Source: Roseovarius litoreus (GTDB lineage Bacteria > Pseudomonadota > Alphaproteobacteria > Rhodobacterales > Rhodobacteraceae). Taken from it: a stretch of 64,000 nt of DNA. The stretch spans positions 1 through 64,000 of the forward strand of contig NZ_FRCB01000011.1 of assembly GCF_900142765.1 (NCBI RefSeq). Direction: 5' to 3'. Shown piece by piece: positions 16,593 to 26,700 of this stretch. Numbering within the stretch: the stretch's first letter is position 1; every line of letters starts with the position of its first letter. A program made the position numbers and the translations under genes. The notes below the pieces were generated by a model. It saw only the letters and a program-made list of their open reading frames with translations. It ran no database searches and was not told where the DNA came from.

Positions 16593-16606
16593 AATAATAT
16601 ACTATC
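16593..16606. promoter_or_regulatory. second copy of the GATAGTATA element
   Basis: Read on the minus strand the site is GATAGTATATTATT, 12 of 14 positions identical to the palindrome at 14562. It lies 39 bases ahead of the start at 16554, a fitting place for an operator or -10 region. Confidence 0.45.
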
Positions 16607-16730
16607 GCAACGCTAAGTATAAAGTCGCATAATGAAGTTTATGTAAAATGTAACCCTAAGCCTTTGGTGCTGCGCTTTGATCTCAAGTTGCACGTGTTTT
16701 GCACATAGGCGGACGTTAAGCTCTTCAGGG

Positions 16731-16859
16731 CTATGGTAAATCTGCCCACTCCTCCAAGGTCTCCTCGACGATCAGCAGCTTCCCCGGAGCCTTCCAGCGG
16801 CGCCGGCGGCCGCCATCAGTGATGATCTCATAGTCAGACATAAGCACGTGCTTGGGCAT
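16731..16859 (-). pseudogene. IS66/IS3-type transposase OrfA remnant (N-terminus only)
   Basis: A 42-residue frame starting MPKHVLMSDYEIITDGGRRR. The part MSDYEIITDGGRRRRWKAPG followed by KLLIVEETL matches the start of OrfA (TnpA) proteins of IS66-type elements, which normally read on into a helix-turn-helix. Here it runs to a TAG right after, so only the first third of the gene is left. No other part of an insertion sequence is visible nearby. It marks an old insertion or deletion between the T4SS area and the nitrate genes. Confidence 0.65.
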
Positions 16860-16956
16860 ATGCCTAAACCTCCATGGTTATGCCTGAGTGTCCGGTGTAG
16901 ACGGAAGCCTTTTCACCTCAGAAAGACGAATAAAAGATCCCGGCGATCAGCCAAAA

Positions 16957-17478
16957 TCAGACCAGTTCGTGAGCCGGCGCGGTCACCTCGTCTATCCACG
17001 CCATCAGTGCTTCGGGTTCGGGCGGCAGCTGGATTGCCAGCCCTTCCGCGAAGGTCTCGAAAGCCGGTCGGTTGAGCGCATTGAGACCAACCAGAACGGG
17101 AACGTCCATCGCGATCGCCTCGGCGATCACGTTGCGGAACCCTCGTCCCTCGGCCTCGTGTTTGCCGAACTTGTTGACGATCAGGAGGTCCGCCCCGGAT
17201 GAGAGATCGGCCGCGACCAACCCGACCGCCGTTTCCAGCGCGGTTGGGTCGAGGCGACACCCCCGCGCCTGCGGGCCGAGGTCCTGACTGATGCGCAGAA
17301 CGGCACCATCGGGCAACACTCGCACGTCCATGTCGCAGGGGCCGGCATCACAGCGCTCGCTGTTGATCTGGACAGTGCCGCAACATCTGAGACCGCGAGC
17401 CGCGAGGTCGGTTGCCAGCCGTTCAAGAACCAGGTCGGTATCGCCGCGCCCCGGCGCCATCGTGTAGGCAAGTTTCAT
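16957..17478 (-). CDS. DUF2478 protein, molybdenum-linked
   Basis: A 173-residue protein that fits the DUF2478 family: AYTMAPGRGDTDLVLERLA at the N-terminus, a Cys/Asp segment RCDAGPCDMDVRVL, and LLIVNKFGKHEAEGRGFR in the middle with PVLVGLN further on. The fold is predicted to be a P-loop-like NTPase, though no strict Walker A is present. Family members usually sit beside molybdate or molybdoenzyme genes, which fits its place as the last gene after moeA (11-base gap). Exact role unknown. Confidence 0.75.
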   Translation of the reverse strand: MKLAYTMAPGRGDTDLVLERLATDLAARGLRCCGTVQINSERCDAGPCDMDVRVLPDGAVLRISQDLGPQARGCRLDPTALETAVGLVAADLSSGADLLIVNKFGKHEAEGRGFRNVIAEAIAMDVPVLVGLNALNRPAFETFAEGLAIQLPPEPEALMAWIDEVTAPAHELV

Positions 17479-17489
17479 ATCTGGACTCC

Positions 17490-18767
17490 TCAGGATTGGC
17501 AGAACGGCTGGAATTCGACTAGCGCACCGGCTGGCAGGCTCTCGGCGTCGGCCGACAGGAACATCAACCCGTCGGCCAGGGAAAGCAGTCCGACACGAGC
17601 GGAATGCGTGGCATCCTCGAAACTGACGATCTCGCGACCCTCTGCATCAAAACCGGCCAGAGTGACGGGTCGGAGTTCGCAGCGCCCGGGCTTGCGGCGG
17701 ATTGGGCTTGCGGTCACGACATGGCGCCGGGTTGGGATGGGTCCCTCGCCGCTCAGGGCACGGATCAGCGCCAGTCCGAAGACCTGCCATGTGACGAAGG
17801 CCGATACCGGGTTGCCAGGCAATCCAAGCCAGTGCGCCTTGCCGATGCGCCCGACCGACACCGGCTTGCCGGGTTTGATCGCGACGCCGCTGAACAGAGT
17901 TTCGCCGCCCAATGCCATGACGGCCGGCTTCACATGGTCTTCCTCGCCCACCGAGATACCGCCCGTGGTGATGACCAGATCGGCCTGCGACGCCATGTCG
18001 CCCAATTGACGGACAAGCCCTGCAAGACTGTCAGCACCATGGGCAGAGGCCACGATTTCAACGCCCGCACAGGCAAGGCTTGCCGTCAGCATCGGCGTGT
18101 TGACGTCCCAGATCTGGGCGGCCTCGCGGGCGCCTCCGGCGCGCCGAACCTCGTCACCGGTGACCAGCAGTGCTACGCGCATCCTGCGCCGAACGCGCAG
18201 GATGCCCGCGCCGGCGGCGGCGCAGGCGGCGATCTCCCTCGGGCCGAGCCTCTGCCCCTTGTCGAGGACGGTTGCGCCGCTGGCCATGTCACTGCCCGCA
18301 CGGCGAATGTTCAAACCCGGTTCAGGTCGGCGCGACAGATGAATGACGTCCCCGTCACGCTGTACATCCTCCTGCATCACGACAGCGTCCGCGCCACTTG
18401 GGATTGGCGCGCCCGTGAAGATCCGGGCCGCCACGGCTCCGGCAACCGGTGTCGTCACCGCCTGTCCGGCAGGCACGCGCGCAACGACCGGCAGCACCCA
18501 GGGTCCGGGGCCAGTCAGGGCCGATGTCGCGATCGCATAGCCATCCATCGCCGCATTATCGAAAGCCGGTGCCATGGATCGGGACCGGACCGCCTGAGCG
18601 AGAATGCGGCCAAAGGCGCGGTCGAGCGACACGGCCTCGGTCCGACCGACCGGTGCAGTGTGCGCCGCAATCCGGGTAAGCGCCTCGTCGATGCTGATCA
18701 GCGCGTGAAGCATGTCCTGACTGTCACAGCCGCAGCCCGGTGACGCGATGGCTTGATGGATGGTCAT
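17490..18767 (-). CDS. moeA: MoeA, molybdopterin molybdotransferase
   Basis: 425 residues from the ATG that overlaps the carbonic anhydrase stop by four bases. It inserts molybdate into adenylated molybdopterin, needed for the NarG cofactor. Recognisable parts: domain III opening AFDNAAMDGYAI, FTGAPIPSGADAVVMQED, GDEV and IWDVNTPML, the MPT-binding TTGGISVGEEDHVK and GLPGNPVSAFVTW. A short Cys-rich N-terminal extension (SPGCGCDSQD) precedes the usual MoeA start. Its presence lets the plasmid bring cofactor capacity with the nitrate reductase. Confidence 0.93.
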   Translation of the reverse strand: MTIHQAIASPGCGCDSQDMLHALISIDEALTRIAAHTAPVGRTEAVSLDRAFGRILAQAVRSRSMAPAFDNAAMDGYAIATSALTGPGPWVLPVVARVPAGQAVTTPVAGAVAARIFTGAPIPSGADAVVMQEDVQRDGDVIHLSRRPEPGLNIRRAGSDMASGATVLDKGQRLGPREIAACAAAGAGILRVRRRMRVALLVTGDEVRRAGGAREAAQIWDVNTPMLTASLACAGVEIVASAHGADSLAGLVRQLGDMASQADLVITTGGISVGEEDHVKPAVMALGGETLFSGVAIKPGKPVSVGRIGKAHWLGLPGNPVSAFVTWQVFGLALIRALSGEGPIPTRRHVVTASPIRRKPGRCELRPVTLAGFDAEGREIVSFEDATHSARVGLLSLADGLMFLSADAESLPAGALVEFQPFCQS

Positions 18768-19396
18768 TGTGCTGCCTCCTGTGTGGATTGGGCAGCCTGG
18801 AAGTGCCCGGGCCCAATGCTGCAATCGAGATCTCGCAGGCGCCCGTCCTTGAGCCCGTAGATCAAGCCGTGCACGCGGACATCGGCTCCGCGACGCCATG
18901 CCCTCTGAAGGATCGGCGTTTCGCAGACACGCCGAACCCCTTCGACGACGTTCAGTTCGGCCAGTCGGTCACGTTGTCCTTCGAGATCGGGTTCGCGCCC
19001 CAGATCGACCGCGTAAGCGCGAGCCAGACGCCGAATCGGCTCGAGCCAGTGATCGGCCAGACCATGGGGCAGATCCTCGGTCGCGGCCTTGACCCCGCCG
19101 CAGCCATAGTGGCCGCAAACGATGATCTCGCGCACATGCAACGCATCGACCGCGAACTCCAGCGCCGAGAGCAGGTTCATGTCCGAGGAATGAACGATGT
19201 TGGCGACGTTGCGATGGACGAATACCTCGCCCGGATCGAGCCCCGCGACCACGTTGGCCGGAACCCGGCTGTCCGAACAGCCGATCCAGAAGAACTCGGG
19301 CGCCTGAAGGGCCGCAAGGCGGGTGAAATAGTCGGGTTCCTCGGCGTGACGTTGTTGCGACCAAGCCACGTTGCGCGCCAGAAGATCATTCAGCAT
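18764..19396 (-). CDS. beta-class carbonic anhydrase
   Basis: A 210-residue enzyme that interconverts CO2 and bicarbonate. The zinc and active-site residues are all there: Cys40, Asp42 and Arg44 in WIGCSDSRVPANV, then His96 and Cys99 in VCGHYGCGGVK. VFVHRNVANIV is the conserved segment after the first motif. It overlaps both neighbours (hemerythrin by 11 bases, moeA by four), so it belongs to the nar transcript; why nitrate respiration should need it is not obvious. Confidence 0.92.
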   Translation of the reverse strand: MLNDLLARNVAWSQQRHAEEPDYFTRLAALQAPEFFWIGCSDSRVPANVVAGLDPGEVFVHRNVANIVHSSDMNLLSALEFAVDALHVREIIVCGHYGCGGVKAATEDLPHGLADHWLEPIRRLARAYAVDLGREPDLEGQRDRLAELNVVEGVRRVCETPILQRAWRRGADVRVHGLIYGLKDGRLRDLDCSIGPGHFQAAQSTQEAAQ

Positions 19397-19955
19397 CGGT
19401 CGTCTCCGGGGAATCTGGCAGCCCGCGCCGCGTTCGCATGTGTTTCGACAGGGTCTGCAGATCGGCCCGAGTCAGCCGGGCGCGGGCAATCGGCAGGAGG
19501 ATCGCGTTTTCGGCAACGAGGTGGCGGCGCACGTGCCCCGCAAACCTGGACAACACGGCGCGCTCCTTGGCGGTCAGATCGGCCCCCCTGTCGAGGCAAC
19601 CAGCCAGCATCGCACGCACTTCAGGCAACAGACGCATCGCCTCATCCTGATCAGCCCTGATCCGGTCGATCGCACCCTCGATCGCATCCTCCTCCGTGCA
19701 GCGCCGGGCAAGAAGCGGGAACAGATCTTCCATCTCGTCGCGCAGGTGGACGTTCAATTCCTCGTTCAGAAAGCGCAGCACCGTTGTCGCTGCCTGGCGA
19801 TCGAGAGCGTCCGCCGATGCCAGCCCGTCGATCACTGCGCAAATCTGACGTTCGCGCAAGTGATCTTCACTGATGAAATCCAGAGGATTTGCAAGCAGGC
19901 TCGGGCTTGTCGGTTTATCACCGCTCCCACGCAGCAATGGCTCTGACGGTTGCAT
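19386..19955 (-). CDS. hemerythrin-domain protein in the nar operon
   Basis: A 189-residue four-helix protein. Likely di-iron ligands are His and Glu residues in FISEDHLRERQ, NEELNVHLRDEMEDLFPLL and GHVRRHLVAENAILLP. Such proteins bind O2 or NO or repair iron-sulfur centres. Being translated with the nitrate reductase and its maturation genes, it could protect the Fe-S subunits from NO or oxygen; this is inference. Confidence 0.8.
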   Translation of the reverse strand: MQPSEPLLRGSGDKPTSPSLLANPLDFISEDHLRERQICAVIDGLASADALDRQAATTVLRFLNEELNVHLRDEMEDLFPLLARRCTEEDAIEGAIDRIRADQDEAMRLLPEVRAMLAGCLDRGADLTAKERAVLSRFAGHVRRHLVAENAILLPIARARLTRADLQTLSKHMRTRRGLPDSPETTDAE

Positions 19956-19975
19956 GACACGTCCTTTCGCGTGGT

Positions 19976-20779
19976 TCAGATCGGCGCAAGGCTTGCGCCG
20001 GTGATCTGTGCGCCTTGGGCCAGAGATTCGACGAAGTCCCGTGATGCCCGCGCCCAGGCCGCCTTTTCCAGCGCCTGCGCGATTCTGGGGCGGACGGTCT
20101 CATAGGGCAGAACCTGACCTGGTGCTGTGGCGTTCAGGCGGATGATGTGCCAGCCGTGCCGAGAGAGAACGGGTGTGGGGCTGATGCCGCCCTCGGCCAG
20201 GGTGCGCAACGCCGCTTCGAACTCGGGCACGGTGTCGCCCGGGCCAAGCTGGCCCAGATGCCCAGCCGAAGCCTTGGAGCCGCAATCGCTTTCACGGGCA
20301 GCGGCGGAAAACCCTTTGGCATCACCGTCAAGCCGCGCCAGCAGGGCAAGGGCCCGCGCCTCGGCCATGGCGCGTTCGGCGTCGTCGCGCGGATCGCAGG
20401 CACACAGGATATGCGAGACATCCCAGAGCGGCGCGGATCGGTAACGGTCGGGGTCCTTTTGCCATTCCGCACGGACCGCGTCCTCGGCAATCGGCTCGAT
20501 TTCCAGCGCTTCATCCAGAAGGGCACGGATCAGGGCTTCGTCTTCGGTCTCGAAGCGGCTTGGCGCCAGTTCCAGCGGGTCGGGCGTCAACCCCCGGCGC
20601 TTCGCCTCTTGCAACAGCAGTGCGCGGATGGCCAGCGCCTGCGCCGCCTTGCGCCAGGCGATGCCCGGCTTGTCCTTCGGGCCAGTGTGGTTCTGGGCCT
20701 CGGCGGCGATTGCCGCCGAGGGGATGGTCTCATTGTTCACGACGACATCGGGAAACAGGGCCACGTTCATCTGGCTCAC
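19976..20779 (-). CDS. PpiC-type peptidyl-prolyl isomerase (NarI-linked, NifM-like)
   Basis: A 267-residue protein with a parvulin domain in the C-terminal half: WDVSHILCACDP, then CGSKASAGHLGQLGPGDTVPEFE, TPVLSRHGWHIIRLN and YETVRPRIAQAL. The N-terminal half is helical, as in NifM and SurA-like chaperones, and no signal peptide is seen, so it is probably cytoplasmic. It overlaps the narI stop by four bases. Similar isomerases accompany nar genes in other proteobacteria and are thought to assist folding of the reductase. Confidence 0.82.
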   Translation of the reverse strand: MSQMNVALFPDVVVNNETIPSAAIAAEAQNHTGPKDKPGIAWRKAAQALAIRALLLQEAKRRGLTPDPLELAPSRFETEDEALIRALLDEALEIEPIAEDAVRAEWQKDPDRYRSAPLWDVSHILCACDPRDDAERAMAEARALALLARLDGDAKGFSAAARESDCGSKASAGHLGQLGPGDTVPEFEAALRTLAEGGISPTPVLSRHGWHIIRLNATAPGQVLPYETVRPRIAQALEKAAWARASRDFVESLAQGAQITGASLAPI

Positions 20780-21561
20780 TCCGCTGGCGTCGTGGAGGTG
20801 GGACCGCGCTTGGCTTGCACCTTGTCATAGGCGCGGCGGCGGTCTTCGAGCGGGCGATGCCGACGCGAGCGCACGATCTGGTAGCCGGGCCGCGTCAGCA
20901 GGTAGCGAAAAGGAGCGGCAAAGCCCGACCAGATGTGCACCAGCCGCGTGAAGGGAAACAGCGCCGTGATGATCAGGCCGAGGAAGATGTGCAGCTTGTA
21001 GAGCCAGTGCACGTCAACCACCGTGACCCAGGCGTTGATGTTCCAGCTGACCACGCTCTGCGACCAGGTCATGAAGCGGACCATTTCCGACCCGTCCATG
21101 TGCTGAAGCGTCTGGGTGATCGTCAGAAGGCCGATAGCCAGCTGCAGCCAGATCAGGACCATGATGAGAACATCGGGGAAGGTCGATGTCACCCGGATGC
21201 GCGGATCGACGAGGCGACGGTGCAGCAGCATGGTCGAGCCGATCAGGGCCGCGATCCCGGCCGGTCCGCCGATCAGGACTGCCATCCATTGCTTCAGCGC
21301 ATAGGGAATGCCGATCGCATCCAGCACCCAGATCGGTGTGAACAGACCGACGAGGTGGCCGAAGAACACGGTCAGGATACCGACATGGAACAGGATCGAG
21401 CCCCAGATCAGCTGCTTGCGGCGCAAGAGCTGGCTCGAGGAACTTTTCCAGGTGAAGGGGTCCCGTTCATAGCGCACGATCGACCCCACGAGGAAGATCG
21501 TCAGCGCGACATAGGGCATGACCCCGAATATGACGAAGTTGATGTCGAAGTCGCCGAACAT
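20776..21561 (-). CDS. narI: NarI, cytochrome b subunit of respiratory nitrate reductase
   Basis: A 261-residue membrane subunit that oxidises quinol and passes electrons to NarH. Five hydrophobic segments are visible, among them FVIFGVMPYVALTIFLVGS and DVLIMVLIWLQLAIGLL. Haem-ligand histidines appear in LFHVGILTVFFGHLVGLF and in HWLYKLHIFLGL to RLVHIW. The C-terminal 30 residues form a basic cytoplasmic tail. It follows narJ by one base and overlaps the isomerase gene. Confidence 0.95.
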   Translation of the reverse strand: MFGDFDINFVIFGVMPYVALTIFLVGSIVRYERDPFTWKSSSSQLLRRKQLIWGSILFHVGILTVFFGHLVGLFTPIWVLDAIGIPYALKQWMAVLIGGPAGIAALIGSTMLLHRRLVDPRIRVTSTFPDVLIMVLIWLQLAIGLLTITQTLQHMDGSEMVRFMTWSQSVVSWNINAWVTVVDVHWLYKLHIFLGLIITALFPFTRLVHIWSGFAAPFRYLLTRPGYQIVRSRRHRPLEDRRRAYDKVQAKRGPTSTTPAE

Positions 21562-21562
21562 T

Positions 21563-22267
21563 TCATGCGCTCCTGTTCAATGGTTTCGGGGTCGGTTTGT
21601 CCATCGCCGCGAGCATGTCGCGGACTTGCGGGCAACCTGCGTTCGGATCGGGGCCGAATGTAACCTCGGTTTCCTCCCAGACGGCATCAAGCGCCGCGAG
21701 GTCGGTCGGGTCATCATCCGGCTGGGCCAGCATGTCGGCCACCGCTTCCGCGTCGGCGCGGGTTCCGGAAAGCTGCAAGAGGGAGGCGAACGCAGCAGCA
21801 TACCCGCTGTCGCGCCGCCCGAGGCGGGCCGCGAGAGCATCAAGGATATGCGCCGCGTCCGCCAGAGTCTCCTGCACTTCTGCGAAGGGACGCGTCGACA
21901 GGAATTCCAGCAACACCGGCAGGTGGTCCGGCAGTTCCGAGGTGGCGGGCTCGAACCCGCCCTCCCGGTAGGTTTCGATCAAGCTGACCATCGCGCCGCC
22001 CCTGTCGCGGCTTTCGCCGTGGACGTGCTCAAAAAGATTGAGCGACAGCGTCCGCGACCGGTCGAAGAGCATCACATAGCTTTCCTGCAGGTCGTAGAGG
22101 TCGGCCTTTGCAAAGCCATCGGTCAACCTGCGCAGCGCAGCCCGTGTGTCGGCGGCGATGCGGGGATCGGCGGCGATGACGCCCCCGATTTCGGGCATGG
22201 CCTCCTGAAGCTCCCGCGAGGGATAGCTCAGGATCAGCGACAGGGCCTTGAGTGTGCGGTCCATCAT
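21563..22267 (-). CDS. narJ: NarJ, nitrate reductase assembly chaperone
   Basis: A 234-residue cytoplasmic chaperone of the TorD/NarJ type that holds NarG for cofactor insertion. Recognisable: LKALSLILSYPSRELQEAMPE, DLQESYVMLFDRSRTLSL, LFEHVHGESRDRG and PDHLPVLLEFLSTRP. The length is at the usual 230-240. The start overlaps the narH stop by one base (TGATG). Confidence 0.95.
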   Translation of the reverse strand: MMDRTLKALSLILSYPSRELQEAMPEIGGVIAADPRIAADTRAALRRLTDGFAKADLYDLQESYVMLFDRSRTLSLNLFEHVHGESRDRGGAMVSLIETYREGGFEPATSELPDHLPVLLEFLSTRPFAEVQETLADAAHILDALAARLGRRDSGYAAAFASLLQLSGTRADAEAVADMLAQPDDDPTDLAALDAVWEETEVTFGPDPNAGCPQVRDMLAAMDKPTPKPLNRSA

Positions 22268-23793
22268 CAGAAGGTCTCCTGCGGAAGGGCGAATTTCTTT
22301 TTCTTGCCGCCGAACAAGGTGGTCTTGCCGGCCTCGCCGGTGGAACAGCCGTTGCCATCGGTAAAGCCGCAGCCGCCGCGGATGTCGGCGCCATGCTCGT
22401 TCTGCTCGCGGTGCGCCGTGGGGATCGCGAAGCGGTCCTCGTAATCGGCGATGGCCATGATCTTGTACATGTCCTCGATAACCCGGCCCGACATACCTAC
22501 ACGGGCGGCGATCGCCTCGTCCCGCACGCCATCCACGCTGAGCGCCCGCATGTAGAGCCGCATCGCGGACATGCGTTCCAGCGCGTGAACGATGGGCTCC
22601 TCGTCCCCCGCCGTCAGCATGTTGGCGAGGTATTTGACGGGGATGCGCAGAGACCGCACGTCGGGCATCTGGTCGCTCATCGCGATCTGGCCCGCCTGAG
22701 CGGCGTTCTGGATCGGGCTAAGCGGCGGGATGTACCACACCATCGGCAGCGTCCGGTATTCGGGGTGCAGCGGGAAGGCCACCTTCCAGTCCATCGCCAT
22801 CTTCCAGACCGGGCTGACCTTAGCGGCCTCGATCCAGTCCTCTGGCACACCGTCGCGGCGGGCCGCGGCGATCACCTCGGGGTCGTTCGGATCGAGAAAC
22901 ACATCCAGTTGCGCGCCGTAGAGATCGGTCTCGCGTTCGGCGCTGGCCGCCGCCTCGATCTTGTCGGCGTCATAAAGGATCACACCCAGATAGCGGATAC
23001 GGCCGACGCAGGTTTCCGAGCAGACCGTCGGCTGGCCGGACTCGATCCGCGGATAGCAGAAGGTGCACTTCTCAGATTTGCCGGTATCCCAGTTGTAATA
23101 GACCTTCTTGTACGGGCAGCCTGAGATGCACATCCGCCAGCCGCGGCATTTCTCCTGGTCGATCAGGACGATGCCGTCCTCCTCGCGCTTGTAGATGGCA
23201 CCCGAGGGGCAGGAGGCCGAGCAGGTCGGGTTGAGGCAATGCTCGCAGAGCCGCGGCAGGTACATCATGAAGGTATTTTCATACTCTCCATAGATCTCCT
23301 TCTGCACGTTCTCGAAGTTGTAGTCGGCCGACCGCTTCGAAAACTCACCGCCGAGGATTTCCTCCCAGTTCGGGCCCTTCTCGATCTTCTCCATCCGCTC
23401 GCCGGTGATCTTCGAACGCGGCCGCGCGGTTGGGAACGCGGTCATGTCGGGCGCGGATTTCAGGTGGTCGTAGTCGAAATCGAACGGCTCATAGTAGTCG
23501 TCGATCTCGGGCATCGACGGGTTGGCGAAGATGTTCGCCAGGATCCGCCACTTCGATCCCTGCTTGGGATGTAGCTTGCCGCTGGCGGACCGTGCCCAGC
23601 CGCCGTTCCATCGCTTCTGGTTTTCCCAGTCGGTCGGATAGCCGGTGCCGGGCTTGGTCTCGACGTTGTTGAACCACGCGTACTCAACGCCTTCGCGCGT
23701 CGTCCACACATTCTTGCAGGTAACCGAGCAGGTGTGACACCCGATGCATTTGTCGAGGTTCAGGACCTTGCCGATTTGCGCACGAACTCTCAT
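22267..23793 (-). CDS. narH: NarH, iron-sulfur subunit of nitrate reductase
   Basis: A 508-residue electron-transfer subunit with four Cys clusters. Cluster I is CIGCHTCSVTCKN near residue 16; the others are CEHCLNPTCSASCPSGAIY, then CRGWRMCISGCPYKK and CTFCYPRIESGQPTVCSETC. The Trp in CRGWRMC replaces a cysteine, the NarH signature of a [3Fe-4S] centre. It overlaps narG by four bases and narJ by one. Confidence 0.96.
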   Translation of the reverse strand: MRVRAQIGKVLNLDKCIGCHTCSVTCKNVWTTREGVEYAWFNNVETKPGTGYPTDWENQKRWNGGWARSASGKLHPKQGSKWRILANIFANPSMPEIDDYYEPFDFDYDHLKSAPDMTAFPTARPRSKITGERMEKIEKGPNWEEILGGEFSKRSADYNFENVQKEIYGEYENTFMMYLPRLCEHCLNPTCSASCPSGAIYKREEDGIVLIDQEKCRGWRMCISGCPYKKVYYNWDTGKSEKCTFCYPRIESGQPTVCSETCVGRIRYLGVILYDADKIEAAASAERETDLYGAQLDVFLDPNDPEVIAAARRDGVPEDWIEAAKVSPVWKMAMDWKVAFPLHPEYRTLPMVWYIPPLSPIQNAAQAGQIAMSDQMPDVRSLRIPVKYLANMLTAGDEEPIVHALERMSAMRLYMRALSVDGVRDEAIAARVGMSGRVIEDMYKIMAIADYEDRFAIPTAHREQNEHGADIRGGCGFTDGNGCSTGEAGKTTLFGGKKKKFALPQETF

Positions 23794-26700
23794 TCCGCTG
23801 CCTCCACGTTCTGGGTTGCGGACCGGCTTGCGGGTTTGTCGAGCCAGTCGATCTTCTTCATTTTCCGCACGATCACGAACTCGTCGCGGTTGCTGCCCAC
23901 GGTGCCGTAGTAGTTGAAGCCGTAGGACAGCTGCGCATAGCCGCCGATCATGTGCGTGGGTTTCAGCGTGGCGCGGGTCACCGAGTTGTGGATGCCGCCG
24001 CGATTGCCGGTCTTTTCCGAGCCGGGGGTGTTCACGATCTTTTCCTGAGCGTGGTACATGAAGAGCGTCCCCTGCTTGATCCGCTGGGACACCACCACCC
24101 GCGCAGTCAACGCGCCGTTGGTGTTGTAGGCCTCGACCCAGTCGTTATCGACAAGGCCCGCCTTCTGCGCGTCCACTTCGGACATCCAGACCACCGGTCC
24201 GCCCCTGTTCAGCGTCAGCATCAGCAGGTTGTCGGTATAGGTGCTGTGAATGCCCCATTTCTGGTGGGGCGTGATGAAGTTCAGCACCACGTGCGGGCTG
24301 CCCTCGGCCGCGTCGTTGTTGACGGCCGCGGTGATGGTCTTGAGGTCGACCGGCGGGCGGTAGCTGACGAAGCCCTCGCCAAAGGCCCGCATCCATTCAT
24401 GATCCTGATAGAGCTGCTGGCGGCCCGTCAGGGTGCGCCACGGGATCAACTCGTGGACGTTGGTGTAGCCGGCGTTGTAGCAGACCTCCTCGCTTTCGAT
24501 CCCCGACCATGTGGGGCTGGAGATGATCTTGCGCGGTTGCGCCGCGATATCGCGGAAGCGGATCTTGGTGTGGTGCGCGCCCTCGGCCAGGTGGGCATGG
24601 TGGCGACCGGTGGGTTTTTCCAACTCCTCCCACGCCTTCACGGCCACTTCGCCGTTGGTCTCGGGCGCGAGCATCAGGATCATCTCGGCCGCGTCGATGG
24701 CGGTTTCCAGCCTCGCGTGGCCCTTTGACACGCCTTCGTCCTGGACGACGCCGTTCAAGTCGCACAGGTGTTTCACCTCGACCTTCGTGTCCCAGGTGAT
24801 CCCCTTGCCGCCGTTGCCGAGTTTCTCCAGCAGCGGACCGACCGAGGTGAACTTCTTGTAGAGGTTGGGATAATCCCGCTCGACCGCGATATAGTTCGGC
24901 GCGGTCTTGCCCGGGATCAGGTCACATTCGCCCTTCTTCCAGTCCTTCACATGGGCCTGAGCGAGTTCGCCGGGGGTGTCGTGCAGCAGCGGAAGCTGGA
25001 CGATATCGGTTTCGACACCCAGAACCTCGGGTGCCACTTCCGAGAACTTGCGGGCGATCGACTTGAAGATCTCCCAGTCCGACTTCGACTCGTAGGCCGG
25101 GTCCACCGCCGCCTGAAGCGGGTGGATGAACGGGTGCATGTCCGAGGTGTTGAGGTCGTCCTTTTCGTACCAGCTGGCGGTCGGCAGGACGATGTCGGAA
25201 TAGACCGCCGTCGTGGACATGCGGAAGTCGATGCAGACCAGCAGGTCGAGCTTGCCCTTCGGCGCCTCGTCATGCCAGACGGCCTCCTTCGGCATCACGC
25301 CGCCTTCCTCGCCCAGGTCCTTGCCCATCACGCCGTGATCGGTACCGAGCAAGTGCTTGAGGAAATACTCGTGTCCCTTGCCCGAAGACCCGAGCAGGTT
25401 CGACCGCCAGACGAACAGGTTGCGCGGCCAGTTTTCCGGGGCGTCCGGATCCTGGCAGGACATTTCCAGATCGCCGGATTTCAGCTGTTCGGCGACGTAG
25501 TCCTTGATCTCCTTGCCCGCCTTCTTGGCAGCTTTCGAGACCTCCAGCGGGTTGGTTTTCAACTGCGGGGCGGACGGCAGCCAGCCCATGCGCTCGGCCC
25601 GGATGTTGTAGTCTATCAGGGAAATGTCCCAATCGCCGTCGGGCGCCGTGGGCGACAGGATTTCGCCCGCCCGCAGGGTCTCGTAGCGCCACTGGTCGGT
25701 ATGGGCATACCAGCAGGATGTCGAGTTCATGTGCCGCGGCGGACGGTTCCAGTCCAGCGCGAAGGCCAGCGGCTGCCAGCCGGTCTGCGGGCGCAGCTTT
25801 TCCTGCCCCACGTAGTGCGACCAGCCGCCGCCCTCCTGGCCGATGCAGCCGCACATCACCAGCATGTTGATGATGCCGCGATAGTTCATGTCCATGTGGT
25901 ACCAGTGGTTCAGACCGGCCCCGAGGATGACCATGGACTTGCCATGGGTCTTTTCGGCGTTGCCTGCGAACTCCCGCGCGACCGCGATTATCTTTTCAGC
26001 AGCCACGCCGGTGATCTTCTCGGCCCAGGCCGGGGTGTAGGGGCTGTCGTCGTTGAAATCCTTGGACACCCAGTCACCGCCAAGGCCCCGGTCGAGACCG
26101 TAATTGGCGCAGAAGAGGTCGAACACCGTGGCCACCAGCACTTCCTTGCCGTCGGCCAGTTTGACCTTCCGCGCGGGGATGTTCCGGGTCAGCACCTCGG
26201 GATGGTCGCACTTGACGAAGTCGCCCGTGGCCGCGCCGCCGAAAAAGGGGAAGTCGACGCCGACAACCTCGTCGTGGTCGCCATCGAGAATCTGGCTCAG
26301 GCGCAGTTTGGTTTCCGCGCCTTTCGCCTGTTCTTCAAGGTTCCATTTTCCCTCTTCGCCCCAGCGGAAGCCGATCGACCCGTTGGGAGCGACGACCTTG
26401 CCCGATGCCTCGTCGAAGGCGACGGTCTTCCAGTCGGGATTGTTCGACTCGCCCAGATTGCCGTCGAAATCGTCGGCGCGCAGCATGCGGCCCGGCACGA
26501 GGTGCCCGTCCTTTTCGTCGAGCCGAACGAGCATCGGCATGTCCGTGTACTTGCGGGCGTAGTCCTCGAAATACGCGGCCTGCCGGTCGAGGTGGAATTC
26601 GCGCAGGATCACATGGCCCATTGCCATCGCCAGCGCCGCGTCGGTGCCGGCCTGCGGATTCAACCAGATATCGCCGAACTTGGCCGCCTCGGAATAGTCG

